Part shown: one piece after another, positions 39,884 through 47,272 of the stretch
How positions within the stretch are numbered: the stretch's first letter is position 1
How the letters are laid out: every line of letters begins with the position of its first letter
IMG/VR virus record: IMGVR_UViG_3300023244_000003
Coordinates: 1 to 48,123 of that record
Direction: 5' to 3' (one strand)
Source: a virus
DNA length: 48,123 nucleotides
Program-made: the position numbers and the translations under genes
The notes under the pieces: model-generated
The model's database searches: none
Seen by the model: the letters and a program-made list of their open reading frames with translations, nothing else
Told to the model about the DNA's origin: nothing

Positions 39884-40817
39884 ACTTCACTTTTATTAGT
39901 TCTTTGAAACTAGTTAATATGGGGGTAGCATCGATCATGCCCAGTACTATTTTACTACCTAAATCATTAACATCTCGATCATCCTTGAACTGTACTAAGC
40001 GGACATTTTTATACTGGATTATATCCGAGGCTAATTTAAGAGCATACTCCCAAGCATCCCTGTCTAGGAGAATGTTCACTAGCTTACAGGGAGATTTAAG
40101 TAAATAAGATAACTGCTTGGAGGATAGGGTCTTACCATTTAGGCTGATTGCATTCTGTCCTAGGACCCAAGCATTGGTCCAGGATTCTACTACATTTATT
40201 TCTTTAAACCTATTCAAGGCATCTACATTATATATAATTTGGTTCTTTCCTATACCAAAATCCTCATATAAAGGGTTGTTAAACTTGGGTCCTGTACCAA
40301 AAAACCTCCGTGTTTGGAAGTAAATAACTGTACGATCCTTATGGAAAGGGACAATTAGGTACCCATAATACTTAGATTCTGGGTCATCTGTGTAGCCTAC
40401 CCCCTTTCTGGATAGCGCTTTAACATCAAAGCCTCTGCCCTTTACATAGGACCTGGCCATCATGGCTAAGGTGCTGTCTCCTCTACGTAGGGTCTTAAAC
40501 CCCTCAGGTAATATAACTTCTCTCTCCTCAACCTTTTCATATTTAGGTTCAACATATACTGAATCCTGGAAGTTCTGAAGGAGGGCTAGAGCCTGTTTTA
40601 TAGTTTTAAAATTCTCTATGTCTACTACACATTGCAATAACTTCTCATCATAATCACACCTAAAACAGTGAGCTCGGTTCTTACCTAAGTGTAACCCAAA
40701 CTTCTCTTCTCTACCACAGAATGGGCATACTGGTATACGAAACCACCCGTTCCTGTATTCATATGCCCCATGTTGTGAGGTAAAGTACCCATGTAAATAA
40801 CCCTTAAGGTCTCTCAT
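39864..40817 (-). CDS. DnaG-type primase, 317 aa
   Basis: Zinc finger CPFC...HCFRC (Cys31, 34, 51, 54) for template recognition; TOPRIM-like core with INVVESWTNAW (conserved Glu) and ILLDRDAWEYAL (DxD). No C-terminal helicase-binding domain is visible; the protein is about half the length of bacterial DnaG. With DnaB (41015) it starts lagging-strand synthesis. Confidence 0.85.
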   Translation of the reverse strand: MRDLKGYLHGYFTSQHGAYEYRNGWFRIPVCPFCGREEKFGLHLGKNRAHCFRCDYDEKLLQCVVDIENFKTIKQALALLQNFQDSVYVEPKYEKVEEREVILPEGFKTLRRGDSTLAMMARSYVKGRGFDVKALSRKGVGYTDDPESKYYGYLIVPFHKDRTVIYFQTRRFFGTGPKFNNPLYEDFGIGKNQIIYNVDALNRFKEINVVESWTNAWVLGQNAISLNGKTLSSKQLSYLLKSPCKLVNILLDRDAWEYALKLASDIIQYKNVRLVQFKDDRDVNDLGSKIVLGMIDATPILTSFKELIKVKYENNTI

Positions 40818-41013
40818 ATTGTTTTAACTCTGAGTTATATTTCCATACAACCACTTGTTCAACCACTTGTTCAGCCCCAAGTGCTGGGTCTACCCCTACT
40901 ATATATCGCCCTACTATATATCGTTTAACATCCTCAATATCATTATCCCACCAAAAGGGGAACCCATATATGGGGTTTACTTCTAACAATAATCTATCTG
41001 TCCTTGTTATCAT
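40804..41013 (-). CDS. Hypothetical protein with in-frame micro-duplications, 69 aa
   Basis: Start chosen at MITRTDRLLLEV (41013), which nearly follows the helicase stop; the longer frame would overlap it. It contains two in-frame tandem duplications (a 15-bp unit giving RYIVG twice and a 12-bp unit giving EQVV twice, 40848-40923). Unrecognised. Confidence 0.6.
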   Translation of the reverse strand: MITRTDRLLLEVNPIYGFPFWWDNDIEDVKRYIVGRYIVGVDPALGAEQVVEQVVVWKYNSELKQYERP

Positions 41014-41014
41014 A

Positions 41015-42424
41015 TTACATATCTCCTTTTCTTTCTTCATCTTTTGCAACGAATTGTCTATGAGGGTCATACAGAATACCCGACTCGGTTAACTCTTCTA
41101 CTTCCCTTTTAGTTAGTTCATCTATACGCTGGTGATTAGCCTCTACCCTGAAGTAAGCTCTACCTTCTGGGACTCCATCCCTCTGGTCTACTATTTCAAA
41201 CCTTACTAACCCATTCTCATATTCTTCTGGTGTTCTGTTTAATCCATAGACTGCCTGAACATGTCGAATGATATCGATTGCCTTAGCAATGTCTTCTCCT
41301 TGGTATCTGGTACCCTGTCTCTTCATAGCCCCTCTAACTATATGGTGAGCTGTCCAACAGTGGTCATATTTATTAAAGTCTATCAGGTTAGCCATGTCTA
41401 GGTAAGCATCCCCTATCCTAGCGTGGTCATCTATCTTTCCAGATAAGCAACCCATTAACCCAACGTAATCTACAATAATATCGTTAAAGATTATCCCTGT
41501 TTCCCTATATACCTTATCTATATAGCTTTGCATAACAGCCGTAGTACTAAATGCTGGTATCCTTTTTATAAAAACTTCTCCACCTAGTCGATTGTATCTT
41601 CTTAATATTTTCTGTACATCAGAGTCCCGGCTCCCCTTTGTAATATCCTTCTTAGATACTCGGCCTACTGATTGCTCTAACCTAGTTACTAATGATTGCT
41701 CTCCATTCTCTAGGTCAAAGAATATAACCTTCTTCTTCTGTCTTAGGTAACCTCTTGCAATGTTAACTAATGCTGCAGTCTTTAACCTCTTAGGCCTATC
41801 TAACAATACTATAATAGAACCTGGTTCATAGCCTCCAGCATTGGTCAATCGGTTTATACCGGGGAATGGGGTAGGGATTACGATATCTCTTGCTTGCCTA
41901 CTTAATTGTCTTTCCCTGATATCCCTTATAAAATATATACCTTCTTCCTCTTTACGTTTGGTATTGGATATTGAAATAGCATCCTGTACTCCCGATGCAA
42001 ATTTAGTATAGGAATTAAAATCCTCTAGGTCTAAGGTTTCTACCTTAGTTTTTAACTCTACAAAGGATGCGAACTTAGCTATCTCTTCTAATAATATATC
42101 ACCATCTTTGGCAGGACTTATATACAAATCCTTTACTAAAATTACTATGTCATCCTGGTCCTCTTGGGTTAGACCTTCTACAAATTGTCGTTCAGTAAAA
42201 ACGTTCCGTAAAGTTTGAAGTAAGATTACCCTAGAGGGTATCCTACTATGGGACTGCCAAACCTTTTCTATAGCATAACAGATGACAGTATGGTGCAACA
42301 ATGAGAAGTAAGAGTTATGAACATAGTCCATAGCCTTATAACCATCATCATTATTTGCTATGAATCTCAAGATTGCCTCCTGAAACTCTAGGTTGAATTG
42401 GAATTTTTGTTTATTTTCCTCCAT
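41015..42424 (-). CDS. dnaB: DnaB-like replicative helicase, 469 aa
   Basis: DnaB N-terminal helical domain (about 1-110) and RecA-type core: GGYEPGSIIVLL, FFDLENGEQSLVTRL, IIVDYVGLM, and FEIVDQRDGVPEG. The Walker A reads DRPKRLKTAAL: the Lys-Thr is kept but the two normal glycines (GxxxxGKT) are Asp and Leu. Preceded by repeat element C rather than the common promoter. Replicative helicase. Confidence 0.88.
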   Translation of the reverse strand: MEENKQKFQFNLEFQEAILRFIANNDDGYKAMDYVHNSYFSLLHHTVICYAIEKVWQSHSRIPSRVILLQTLRNVFTERQFVEGLTQEDQDDIVILVKDLYISPAKDGDILLEEIAKFASFVELKTKVETLDLEDFNSYTKFASGVQDAISISNTKRKEEEGIYFIRDIRERQLSRQARDIVIPTPFPGINRLTNAGGYEPGSIIVLLDRPKRLKTAALVNIARGYLRQKKKVIFFDLENGEQSLVTRLEQSVGRVSKKDITKGSRDSDVQKILRRYNRLGGEVFIKRIPAFSTTAVMQSYIDKVYRETGIIFNDIIVDYVGLMGCLSGKIDDHARIGDAYLDMANLIDFNKYDHCWTAHHIVRGAMKRQGTRYQGEDIAKAIDIIRHVQAVYGLNRTPEEYENGLVRFEIVDQRDGVPEGRAYFRVEANHQRIDELTKREVEELTESGILYDPHRQFVAKDEERKGDM

Positions 42425-42536
42425 TATTAATAAAAGACGAGGAATTATAGTTATCCCTCTTAGTTAAGCATATATTATAATATTGCATAGCATATAAGCA
42501 TAGCCAGAATGCTAGCAGCGATAATTGGGGTTATTT

Positions 42537-42590
42537 CTAATGCACTTAAGTTATTAAGTATATAGCATACTACTTTAATATATACTTAAG
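42537..42590 (-). repeat. Intergenic repeat element, copy C
   Basis: 52 of 54 bases identical to 21738-21791, including the 11-bp inverted repeat TTAAGTATATA (42554-42564) / TATATACTTAA (42579-42589). It overlaps the stop codon of the 190-aa gene. 42463-42536 holds weaker shared words (AGCGATAA). It lies before the DnaB gene. Confidence 0.8.
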
Positions 42591-43158
42591 ATATATTAGG
42601 TAGATATTCCAGAGTATCGGAATTAAAATTAGCCCTTATAAAGAGTATCAATCTCTTACGGAATTTATTAAACTTCTTAACTTCCTGCTTACCACTAGGT
42701 AATCCCAGAAAATCTAAGTATAAATGGGAGGGAATTCGTTTATCTTGGTTCTGTACCCTAGATAATACATACATTGGGGGCATGAACAATACCTTAGTCA
42801 ACATATATTGTTCCTTTGATAGGTGATGCTTAAGGTTATCTATGAGGTCCTGTAACTGGGCCAGATAATCAACCTCATCGGGAGCGGGTACCCAAGAGGG
42901 TTCTTCCATATTAACCTCCTTACCATACTGGCGGTAAATACGGGATCGTAGCGTATGCATAGAAGTAATCGTCAATGCTTTAACCTCTTCATAAGGTAGG
43001 TGGGGATACTTCATAAATACATGTAAAATCTTTTCATCAAAAAAGCCGATGATATCTTGGTAGGTAAACCTTAAACTTCGATAATCGACTGTTGCTGCTA
43101 ACTTATTCTTCAGAGGTAACAACTCTTGGAATAATTCTAAAAATACCTGTTGATCCAT
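42586..43158 (-). CDS. Possible sigma-like or transcription protein, 190 aa
   Basis: Start at MDQQVFLEL (43158), 24 nt below the promoter's TATATTTG. FTYQDIIGFFDEKILHVFMKY recalls sigma region 2 (helical, with D-I and an aromatic cluster), and the C-terminal half has sigma-4-like helices (LSKEQYMLTKVLF). The match is weak. It is one of the first genes on the replication side and is followed by element C. Confidence 0.55.
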   Translation of the reverse strand: MDQQVFLELFQELLPLKNKLAATVDYRSLRFTYQDIIGFFDEKILHVFMKYPHLPYEEVKALTITSMHTLRSRIYRQYGKEVNMEEPSWVPAPDEVDYLAQLQDLIDNLKHHLSKEQYMLTKVLFMPPMYVLSRVQNQDKRIPSHLYLDFLGLPSGKQEVKKFNKFRKRLILFIRANFNSDTLEYLPNIS

Positions 43159-43181
43159 TTTCTGTATTGATTTTATATATG

Positions 43182-43208
43182 CAAATATAATAAAAAAGTA
43201 TACAGGGA
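43182..43208 (-). promoter_or_regulatory. Phage promoter (CTTTTTTATTATATTTGCA variant)
   Basis: TATATTTG at 43189-43182 on the - strand, with CTGTATACTTTTTTAT upstream (CCT replaced by ACT). Start of the replication-module transcription, leader about 15 nt. Confidence 0.7.
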
Positions 43209-43232
43209 AATACAGTTGCAATAACTAAATTT

Positions 43233-43265
43233 CACAAAAGAACCCCGATAAACAAATACCGGGGT
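43233..43265 (-). terminator. Terminator after the fibre-like gene
   Basis: ACCCCG (43242-43247) pairs with CGGGGT (43260-43265) over a 12-nt loop; on the - strand TCTTTTG follows. It lies just past the stop of the 454-aa gene and separates the structural/lysis operon from the replication module. Confidence 0.7.
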
Positions 43266-43310
43266 CCTTGGCCCGAAGGCCCCCACAGAAACGCAACAAG
43301 GTCGTTAATG

Positions 43311-44675
43311 TTAGGATAAAATACAGGGAGGTAAGACATAAGTGTAAACAGTGGGGACCAGATCAGCATGTTTAATCTTAACAGTACCGTCTCCATTATC
43401 TATTACAAGGGCAGCAACGGAGGATACTGTCGTAACCCCGGTAGTTCCCAGAAGTTGAGTTAAACAGAACTGGAGGTATGTAGAACCTATAACTAAGGAA
43501 AGTATTTCTGTAAGCCCAGCAGAGGCCCCTGCAGAGATTGAAAAACTGCCCTTAATATAAGTGAAATCTCCCCTTACAGATGTCTGAAGATAATCGATGG
43601 TCCAATTGTTACTACCTGAAGTACCCAAAGGTACTAGGTTTACCCAAGCACCACTACTTTCTAAGGCACCTAATCTTTGACCGTGGCTAGCTATCTCGGT
43701 TTCGTTTGTAGTAACCCTACTAGCTAAAGATGTGATTTCAGAAAATACATTAGTGATCATAGAAAAGAACTCCCACTTACCGTTAGTCCTAACTAATTTG
43801 TATAACCCTCCGTAAGAAGAAAGGGACAAAACGTTATAGGGTGGGTGGGGTCTAAAGTTTCCGGCAGTTTCCCAGGTTAAGGTAGCAGCACAAGAGTCAA
43901 ACTTAAGGTATAATACATCCCCATCTACAACTACCCTACCTTCTGTAAATACAATGTTTACTATGGTATAATCCCCAGGATCCAAAGCGGCTACACGAAA
44001 TACGTTAGCATCCTCTGTTAGGTTTAAATCATAATAAGGGGCTCCTCCCACTCCAACGTTTGCAGTTAAAGCTGTTTTAGCAATATCTACTTCACTCCAG
44101 GAATTAAACCCTGTAAATTTATTAGGCCCAGCTAATAAGGCACAGATAGATAAATCTATATCGGCCTTACCTGCTAAGTTAGGGATAGGATAAGGAGTCC
44201 AAGTAAGATCTGAATAAGCAGTCCCCCCTGCAGCTATGGTTACATAACCTATTGGGGTTTGTACATCGGTCAACCCCGTGGGTGTAGTGGGTATAGTAGT
44301 AAGTACAGAATCTATTCCATAACTTACACTACCATGTGAAGCACTGTCCGCCCAGGTGTACTCAGCATATACAATCTGGTATACATCATCAGCAGTAGCG
44401 TTTGCTAAAGGGGTTAGAGTGGGAATAGTATCAGCTATGGCTACAGTTATTACTACCCCATGTCCCGTTACAAATACCCCAACATCAACGGGAGTATTAG
44501 TGTTGTCGATGTATGATAGGTAAGTAGTATGGCCAATCTCTACGCCTAAGCCTGAGACTGAAGACATAAGGTCAAAGCCATGATATCTACCTAAATGCAA
44601 GAAAGCTCGACGAGTAGTGTTCCTATCCATTGAGCCAAGTATATCTAAATATTCTGTGTGTTTCTTAGTTGCCAT
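43311..44675 (-). CDS. Fibre- or appendage-like structural protein, 454 aa
   Basis: Gly/Thr/Ser-rich with many short beta-like segments, a central NLAGKADIDLSI collar-like motif, and EITSLASRVTTNETEIASHGQRLGAL, a short coiled coil (about 320-345) typical of trimeric fibres, followed by a C-terminal beta domain. Probably a receptor-binding or appendage protein. It precedes the lysis genes in the same direction. Confidence 0.7.
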   Translation of the reverse strand: MATKKHTEYLDILGSMDRNTTRRAFLHLGRYHGFDLMSSVSGLGVEIGHTTYLSYIDNTNTPVDVGVFVTGHGVVITVAIADTIPTLTPLANATADDVYQIVYAEYTWADSASHGSVSYGIDSVLTTIPTTPTGLTDVQTPIGYVTIAAGGTAYSDLTWTPYPIPNLAGKADIDLSICALLAGPNKFTGFNSWSEVDIAKTALTANVGVGGAPYYDLNLTEDANVFRVAALDPGDYTIVNIVFTEGRVVVDGDVLYLKFDSCAATLTWETAGNFRPHPPYNVLSLSSYGGLYKLVRTNGKWEFFSMITNVFSEITSLASRVTTNETEIASHGQRLGALESSGAWVNLVPLGTSGSNNWTIDYLQTSVRGDFTYIKGSFSISAGASAGLTEILSLVIGSTYLQFCLTQLLGTTGVTTVSSVAALVIDNGDGTVKIKHADLVPTVYTYVLPPCILS

Positions 44676-44694
44676 AATGTTTTATTTTATTGTA

Positions 44695-45033
44695 TTAAAC
44701 GTTCCTTTCGAAGTGAGGTGAATCATAGAAGCTTTGAAAGTTTCCTCCCCACCTATTCTTAGGATCTAAGCTTTCCCAGAACACCCCCAATTCTTCGAGC
44801 TGAGGGTGGTCATAGGATAGTTTACCTTCAATGAAAAAATTGAAGTCGATGGCTAGTCTCCTTAAGTGGTTACTATTCCTTGTGTGGGATTTACCTGTAT
44901 TAAAGTAAATCTCCTGCTGTTCTTTAGTTCGGTAAGCTTCCCCAAAGGTTAGCTCAATCCCTATTGAAGTAGCATAAACCATAAGCAAGGAAACATGCTT
45001 AGTGAACTCTTGTTGCTCGTAACTTAAACTCAA
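44695..45033 (-). CDS. M15 peptidase endolysin, 112 aa
   Basis: GEAYRTKEQQEIYFNTGKSHTRNSNHLRRLAIDFNFF is the M15 signature split here into known ligands: His and Asp of H..x6..D, and the later His in SPHFE. It cuts peptidoglycan peptides (L-Ala-D-Glu type). I place the start at TTG 45033, 17 nt after the upstream stop, because family proteins begin near SLSYEQQEF and the ATG at 45159 would overlap the previous gene by 110 bp. No signal peptide, so a holin is needed. Confidence 0.8.
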   Translation of the reverse strand: MSLSYEQQEFTKHVSLLMVYATSIGIELTFGEAYRTKEQQEIYFNTGKSHTRNSNHLRRLAIDFNFFIEGKLSYDHPQLEELGVFWESLDPKNRWGGNFQSFYDSPHFERNV

Positions 45034-45049
45034 AGGTTTTCCCTTTCGT

Positions 45050-45271
45050 TTACTCGGATTTCGAACCAAGTATGACAAATAACTTGTCAACCATATCGTA
45101 AAGCATTGGCCAGTATTTTTCTGGTATTTGTTCTTTTGCTTTTTGTAATCCAATATCATCCCCGGCTTTAATAATCCAGCCGTCTGCTAGTTCCATAACT
45201 CCCGTATTATCCCACATTAGATCAGCAAATTTCTGTTGATTTGGGGTCATTAATCCTTGACGTTTTTCCAT
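45050..45271 (-). CDS. Hypothetical protein in the lysis cassette, 73 aa
   Basis: MEKRQGLMTPNQQKFADLMW, then DGWIIKAGDDIGLQKAKEQI and a helical tail. No membrane segment. A second start (45250) is possible. Conserved in style with phage proteins near endolysins, but no function known. Confidence 0.65.
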   Translation of the reverse strand: MEKRQGLMTPNQQKFADLMWDNTGVMELADGWIIKAGDDIGLQKAKEQIPEKYWPMLYDMVDKLFVILGSKSE

Positions 45272-45450
45272 GATTTTAATTTTAATGGTTTATAAATAGT
45301 GTTACTTTTTAAATGTTTCTTTAACTCAAAGAAACCTATAATGGATCGTTTAGTAGCCCTCTTTCCTTGGCTTTCATTAAGGTATTGGTTATTTATAGTT
45401 ACTTTCAAATACCTCTTTAGTTTCTTCAACAACTGTTTTATCGCTTTCAT
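45250..45450 (-). CDS. Basic 66-aa ORF of doubtful status
   Basis: Basic protein (KKLKRYLK, GKRATKRS) overlapping its neighbours by 62 and 22 bp. It includes a GTTTCTTT/AAAGAAAC hairpin (45315-45335) that would be a good stem-loop in mRNA. It could be a real small gene or merely an open frame across a regulatory gap. The gap 45272-45388 has nothing else. Confidence 0.3.
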   Translation of the reverse strand: MKAIKQLLKKLKRYLKVTINNQYLNESQGKRATKRSIIGFFELKKHLKSNTIYKPLKLKSWKNVKD

Positions 45451-45661
45451 CTTTAATTTGTTGATATGACACAGAAGTTGCAGCCACTACCCCAACTGCT
45501 ATAGAAACCCATAAGGGTAGTCCTAGTGAAGGTATTGACAATACTATCAAAGCAGCCGTTCCTGCACCACTAATTATATATTGTTTAATTCTAGCACCTT
45601 TAGGAGTTTTAGATTTCCACCTCTCTAATAGCATTGCAAAAAATCTACCTGCATCCTTCAT
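45389..45661 (-). CDS. Holin candidate, 90 aa
   Basis: Two adjacent hydrophobic segments, about residues 29-47 (GTAALIVLSIPSLGLPLWV) and 48-60 (SIAVGVVAATSV), between a basic N-terminal part and a charged C-terminus. Start at MKDAGRFF (45661) is preceded by GGAGG 5 nt upstream, an unusually good Shine-Dalgarno here. With the soluble endolysin downstream, a holin is likely. Confidence 0.65.
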   Translation of the reverse strand: MKDAGRFFAMLLERWKSKTPKGARIKQYIISGAGTAALIVLSIPSLGLPLWVSIAVGVVAATSVSYQQIKDESDKTVVEETKEVFESNYK

Positions 45662-45663
45662 AC

Positions 45664-46203
45664 TTACCTCCATTTTACTGTTGTTTTCCAATCGTGAGTG
45701 ATTGTATATCTTCCCCCAATATAGAGGTTACCTAAAGTTTTTACCCCAGAAGGTTTATCTACTTTTATAGAATGGTGTTTATCATTCATTGTATTAAAGT
45801 AAAACCCATTTTCGTAGCCTATCCTACCTTGGTAAGTATTACCTATTACAATGGTATCGAGTATACCTTTTTGCAAGGGGTTCTCTTGTGGAGAAACACC
45901 CTCTATATAATAGTAATAACCTAGTAATCCGATATCCCCAGATCGCATATAAACTATCCTGTTGCTGTTTTCATGGTTACTATTCCAAGCTATTCCAGTA
46001 ACCTTACTCCAACCGTTTAATACTGGCTCCACCCATACCCAGCTACTGTCTGTAGTAAAACTGTATTTTATTTCATCACTGTTTAAAAGAGTAGGAACGT
46101 GTGTTGAATAGTTGTCCCCTGCCTTTACTACATAGTGGTGAGTATTACAGGACAAGGATAAGATAACTATTAATAAGGGAATTGATTTAATTATTCGTTT
46201 CAT
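45664..46203 (-). CDS. Putative lipoprotein, 179 aa
   Basis: Lipobox IVILSLSC at residues 12-19 after a basic N-terminus marks a signal peptide II cleavage, making a lipoprotein with a beta-rich body (VVKAGDNYSTHVP onward). Position before the holin suggests an outer-membrane spanin or an outer-membrane surface-modifying protein. Overlaps its neighbours. Confidence 0.7.
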   Translation of the reverse strand: MKRIIKSIPLLIVILSLSCNTHHYVVKAGDNYSTHVPTLLNSDEIKYSFTTDSSWVWVEPVLNGWSKVTGIAWNSNHENSNRIVYMRSGDIGLLGYYYYIEGVSPQENPLQKGILDTIVIGNTYQGRIGYENGFYFNTMNDKHHSIKVDKPSGVKTLGNLYIGGRYTITHDWKTTVKWR

Positions 46204-46466
46204 TTATGGTGCATTAAATCTATCTCTAGAGTTTTCTCGATGATGGTTGTATTGTGATTGTTGTAAATTTTAATTTGGTCAATATCATCTCTAACGGTAA
46301 TTGCGTTAGCTTCAGTCGTTCTCCAGAAAGTAAACATACCTAGTATGAATGCTGCAAGTAAAACTGTAATGACACCCATAAATATGTGGTTATCGTTTTT
46401 CTTTACTAATAAGGCTACACTATCATTGAGTGTACTAACAGCTTTAAAAATTGCTTCTTCATCCAT
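46200..46466 (-). CDS. Single-pass membrane protein, 88 aa
   Basis: Start chosen at MDEEAIFKAVSTL (46466), after the PAS-protein stop. One membrane segment (about 28-48: IFMGVITVLLAAFILGMFTF) followed by a helical periplasmic region. It could be the inner-membrane partner of the lipoprotein (i-spanin-like). Confidence 0.65.
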   Translation of the reverse strand: MDEEAIFKAVSTLNDSVALLVKKNDNHIFMGVITVLLAAFILGMFTFWRTTEANAITVRDDIDQIKIYNNHNTTIIEKTLEIDLMHHK

Positions 46467-46467
46467 G

Positions 46468-46935
46468 TTATACGAGATTGTGTTTTTGAAACATTGCAAC
46501 TATTTCTGCTGCTTCTCCATTTAAGTTAATGGCTCTTTCAAATCTTAACATCCTTCCGTTCACTTCTTTGGCAACATCGATTATGTAGTATAATTTTTTA
46601 TTCTTCTCATGGTAGAATACCCACCTGTAAGGTTTACCAACACATTCTAATATCTTATCGTTTGTGCAAAAGAAACAAGGAGCATCTAAGCCATGAAAGG
46701 CTTCGTAACAAATTTGCCCAACAACATCCCCAAACAGTTTTTTAGTTTCTTCATTAATAAAGAGGATTTCGTTAGTTTCTATGTCTGTTACATAAACGCA
46801 ATCATCACTACTTTCGACGAGGGTTGTACTATAAAGACTAGTTTGTTTCAGATACTTATTCTCCCTTATTGTGTCAGCAATTAGTTGTCCTAGAATCCAG
46901 GAATCTTCCTGTATCTTATCGGTTAGTTTACACAT
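46468..46935 (-). CDS. Phage-encoded PAS-domain protein, 155 aa
   Basis: Residues 44-140 form a PAS core: DDCVYVTDIETNEILFINEETKKLFG (strands and the N-terminal PAS motif), GQICYEAFHGLDAPCFFCTN (the 'CYE...PC.FC' sensor-kinase motif, Cys76, 87, 90), KLYYIIDVAKEVNGRMLRFERAINLN. N-terminal ~40 residues form a helical linker. No kinase or output domain is present. Normal members sit in bacterial sensor kinases, so the phage protein could bind a host partner or act with the adjacent receiver. Overlaps the membrane protein gene slightly. Confidence 0.85.
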   Translation of the reverse strand: MCKLTDKIQEDSWILGQLIADTIRENKYLKQTSLYSTTLVESSDDCVYVTDIETNEILFINEETKKLFGDVVGQICYEAFHGLDAPCFFCTNDKILECVGKPYRWVFYHEKNKKLYYIIDVAKEVNGRMLRFERAINLNGEAAEIVAMFQKHNLV

Positions 46936-46939
46936 AGAC

Positions 46940-47272
46940 TTATATATAATTAATTATACTATCTCGTAGTTTATTGGTGAGTATTGGTTTAGAGATCACT
47001 AGAGCCCCCTGTATTTCATCTACTTTGGGGTCAGCAACGTAAGCAGTTACCACTACCACTGGGACTTTATTACCTACCCCCCTTAAAAATTCTAATACTT
47101 CGTACCCTGTTTTAACGGGCATCATTAGGTCTAATATAAAAACGTCGTAGTCATCTGAGTAGGCCATTATAAAATCTTCCCCATTAAGGCAGAACTTTAC
47201 ATCATCCTTTTTAAAACCTATTTTGTAAAGCTCGACTGTAAAGCAATCGTCTTCCGCTATTAATATCTTCAT
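46940..47272 (-). CDS. Stand-alone response-regulator receiver (CheY-like), 110 aa
   Basis: Full receiver domain: acidic pocket EDD (7-9), phospho-acceptor LDLMMP (Asp48), VVTAY (Thr75) and SKP (Lys94). All key residues are intact, so it can likely be phosphorylated. It has no DNA-binding output domain. Adjacent PAS protein and GH16 gene in the same operon. It could intercept host phosphorelays or pair with the PAS protein. Confidence 0.9.
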   Translation of the reverse strand: MKILIAEDDCFTVELYKIGFKKDDVKFCLNGEDFIMAYSDDYDVFILDLMMPVKTGYEVLEFLRGVGNKVPVVVVTAYVADPKVDEIQGALVISKPILTNKLRDSIINYI

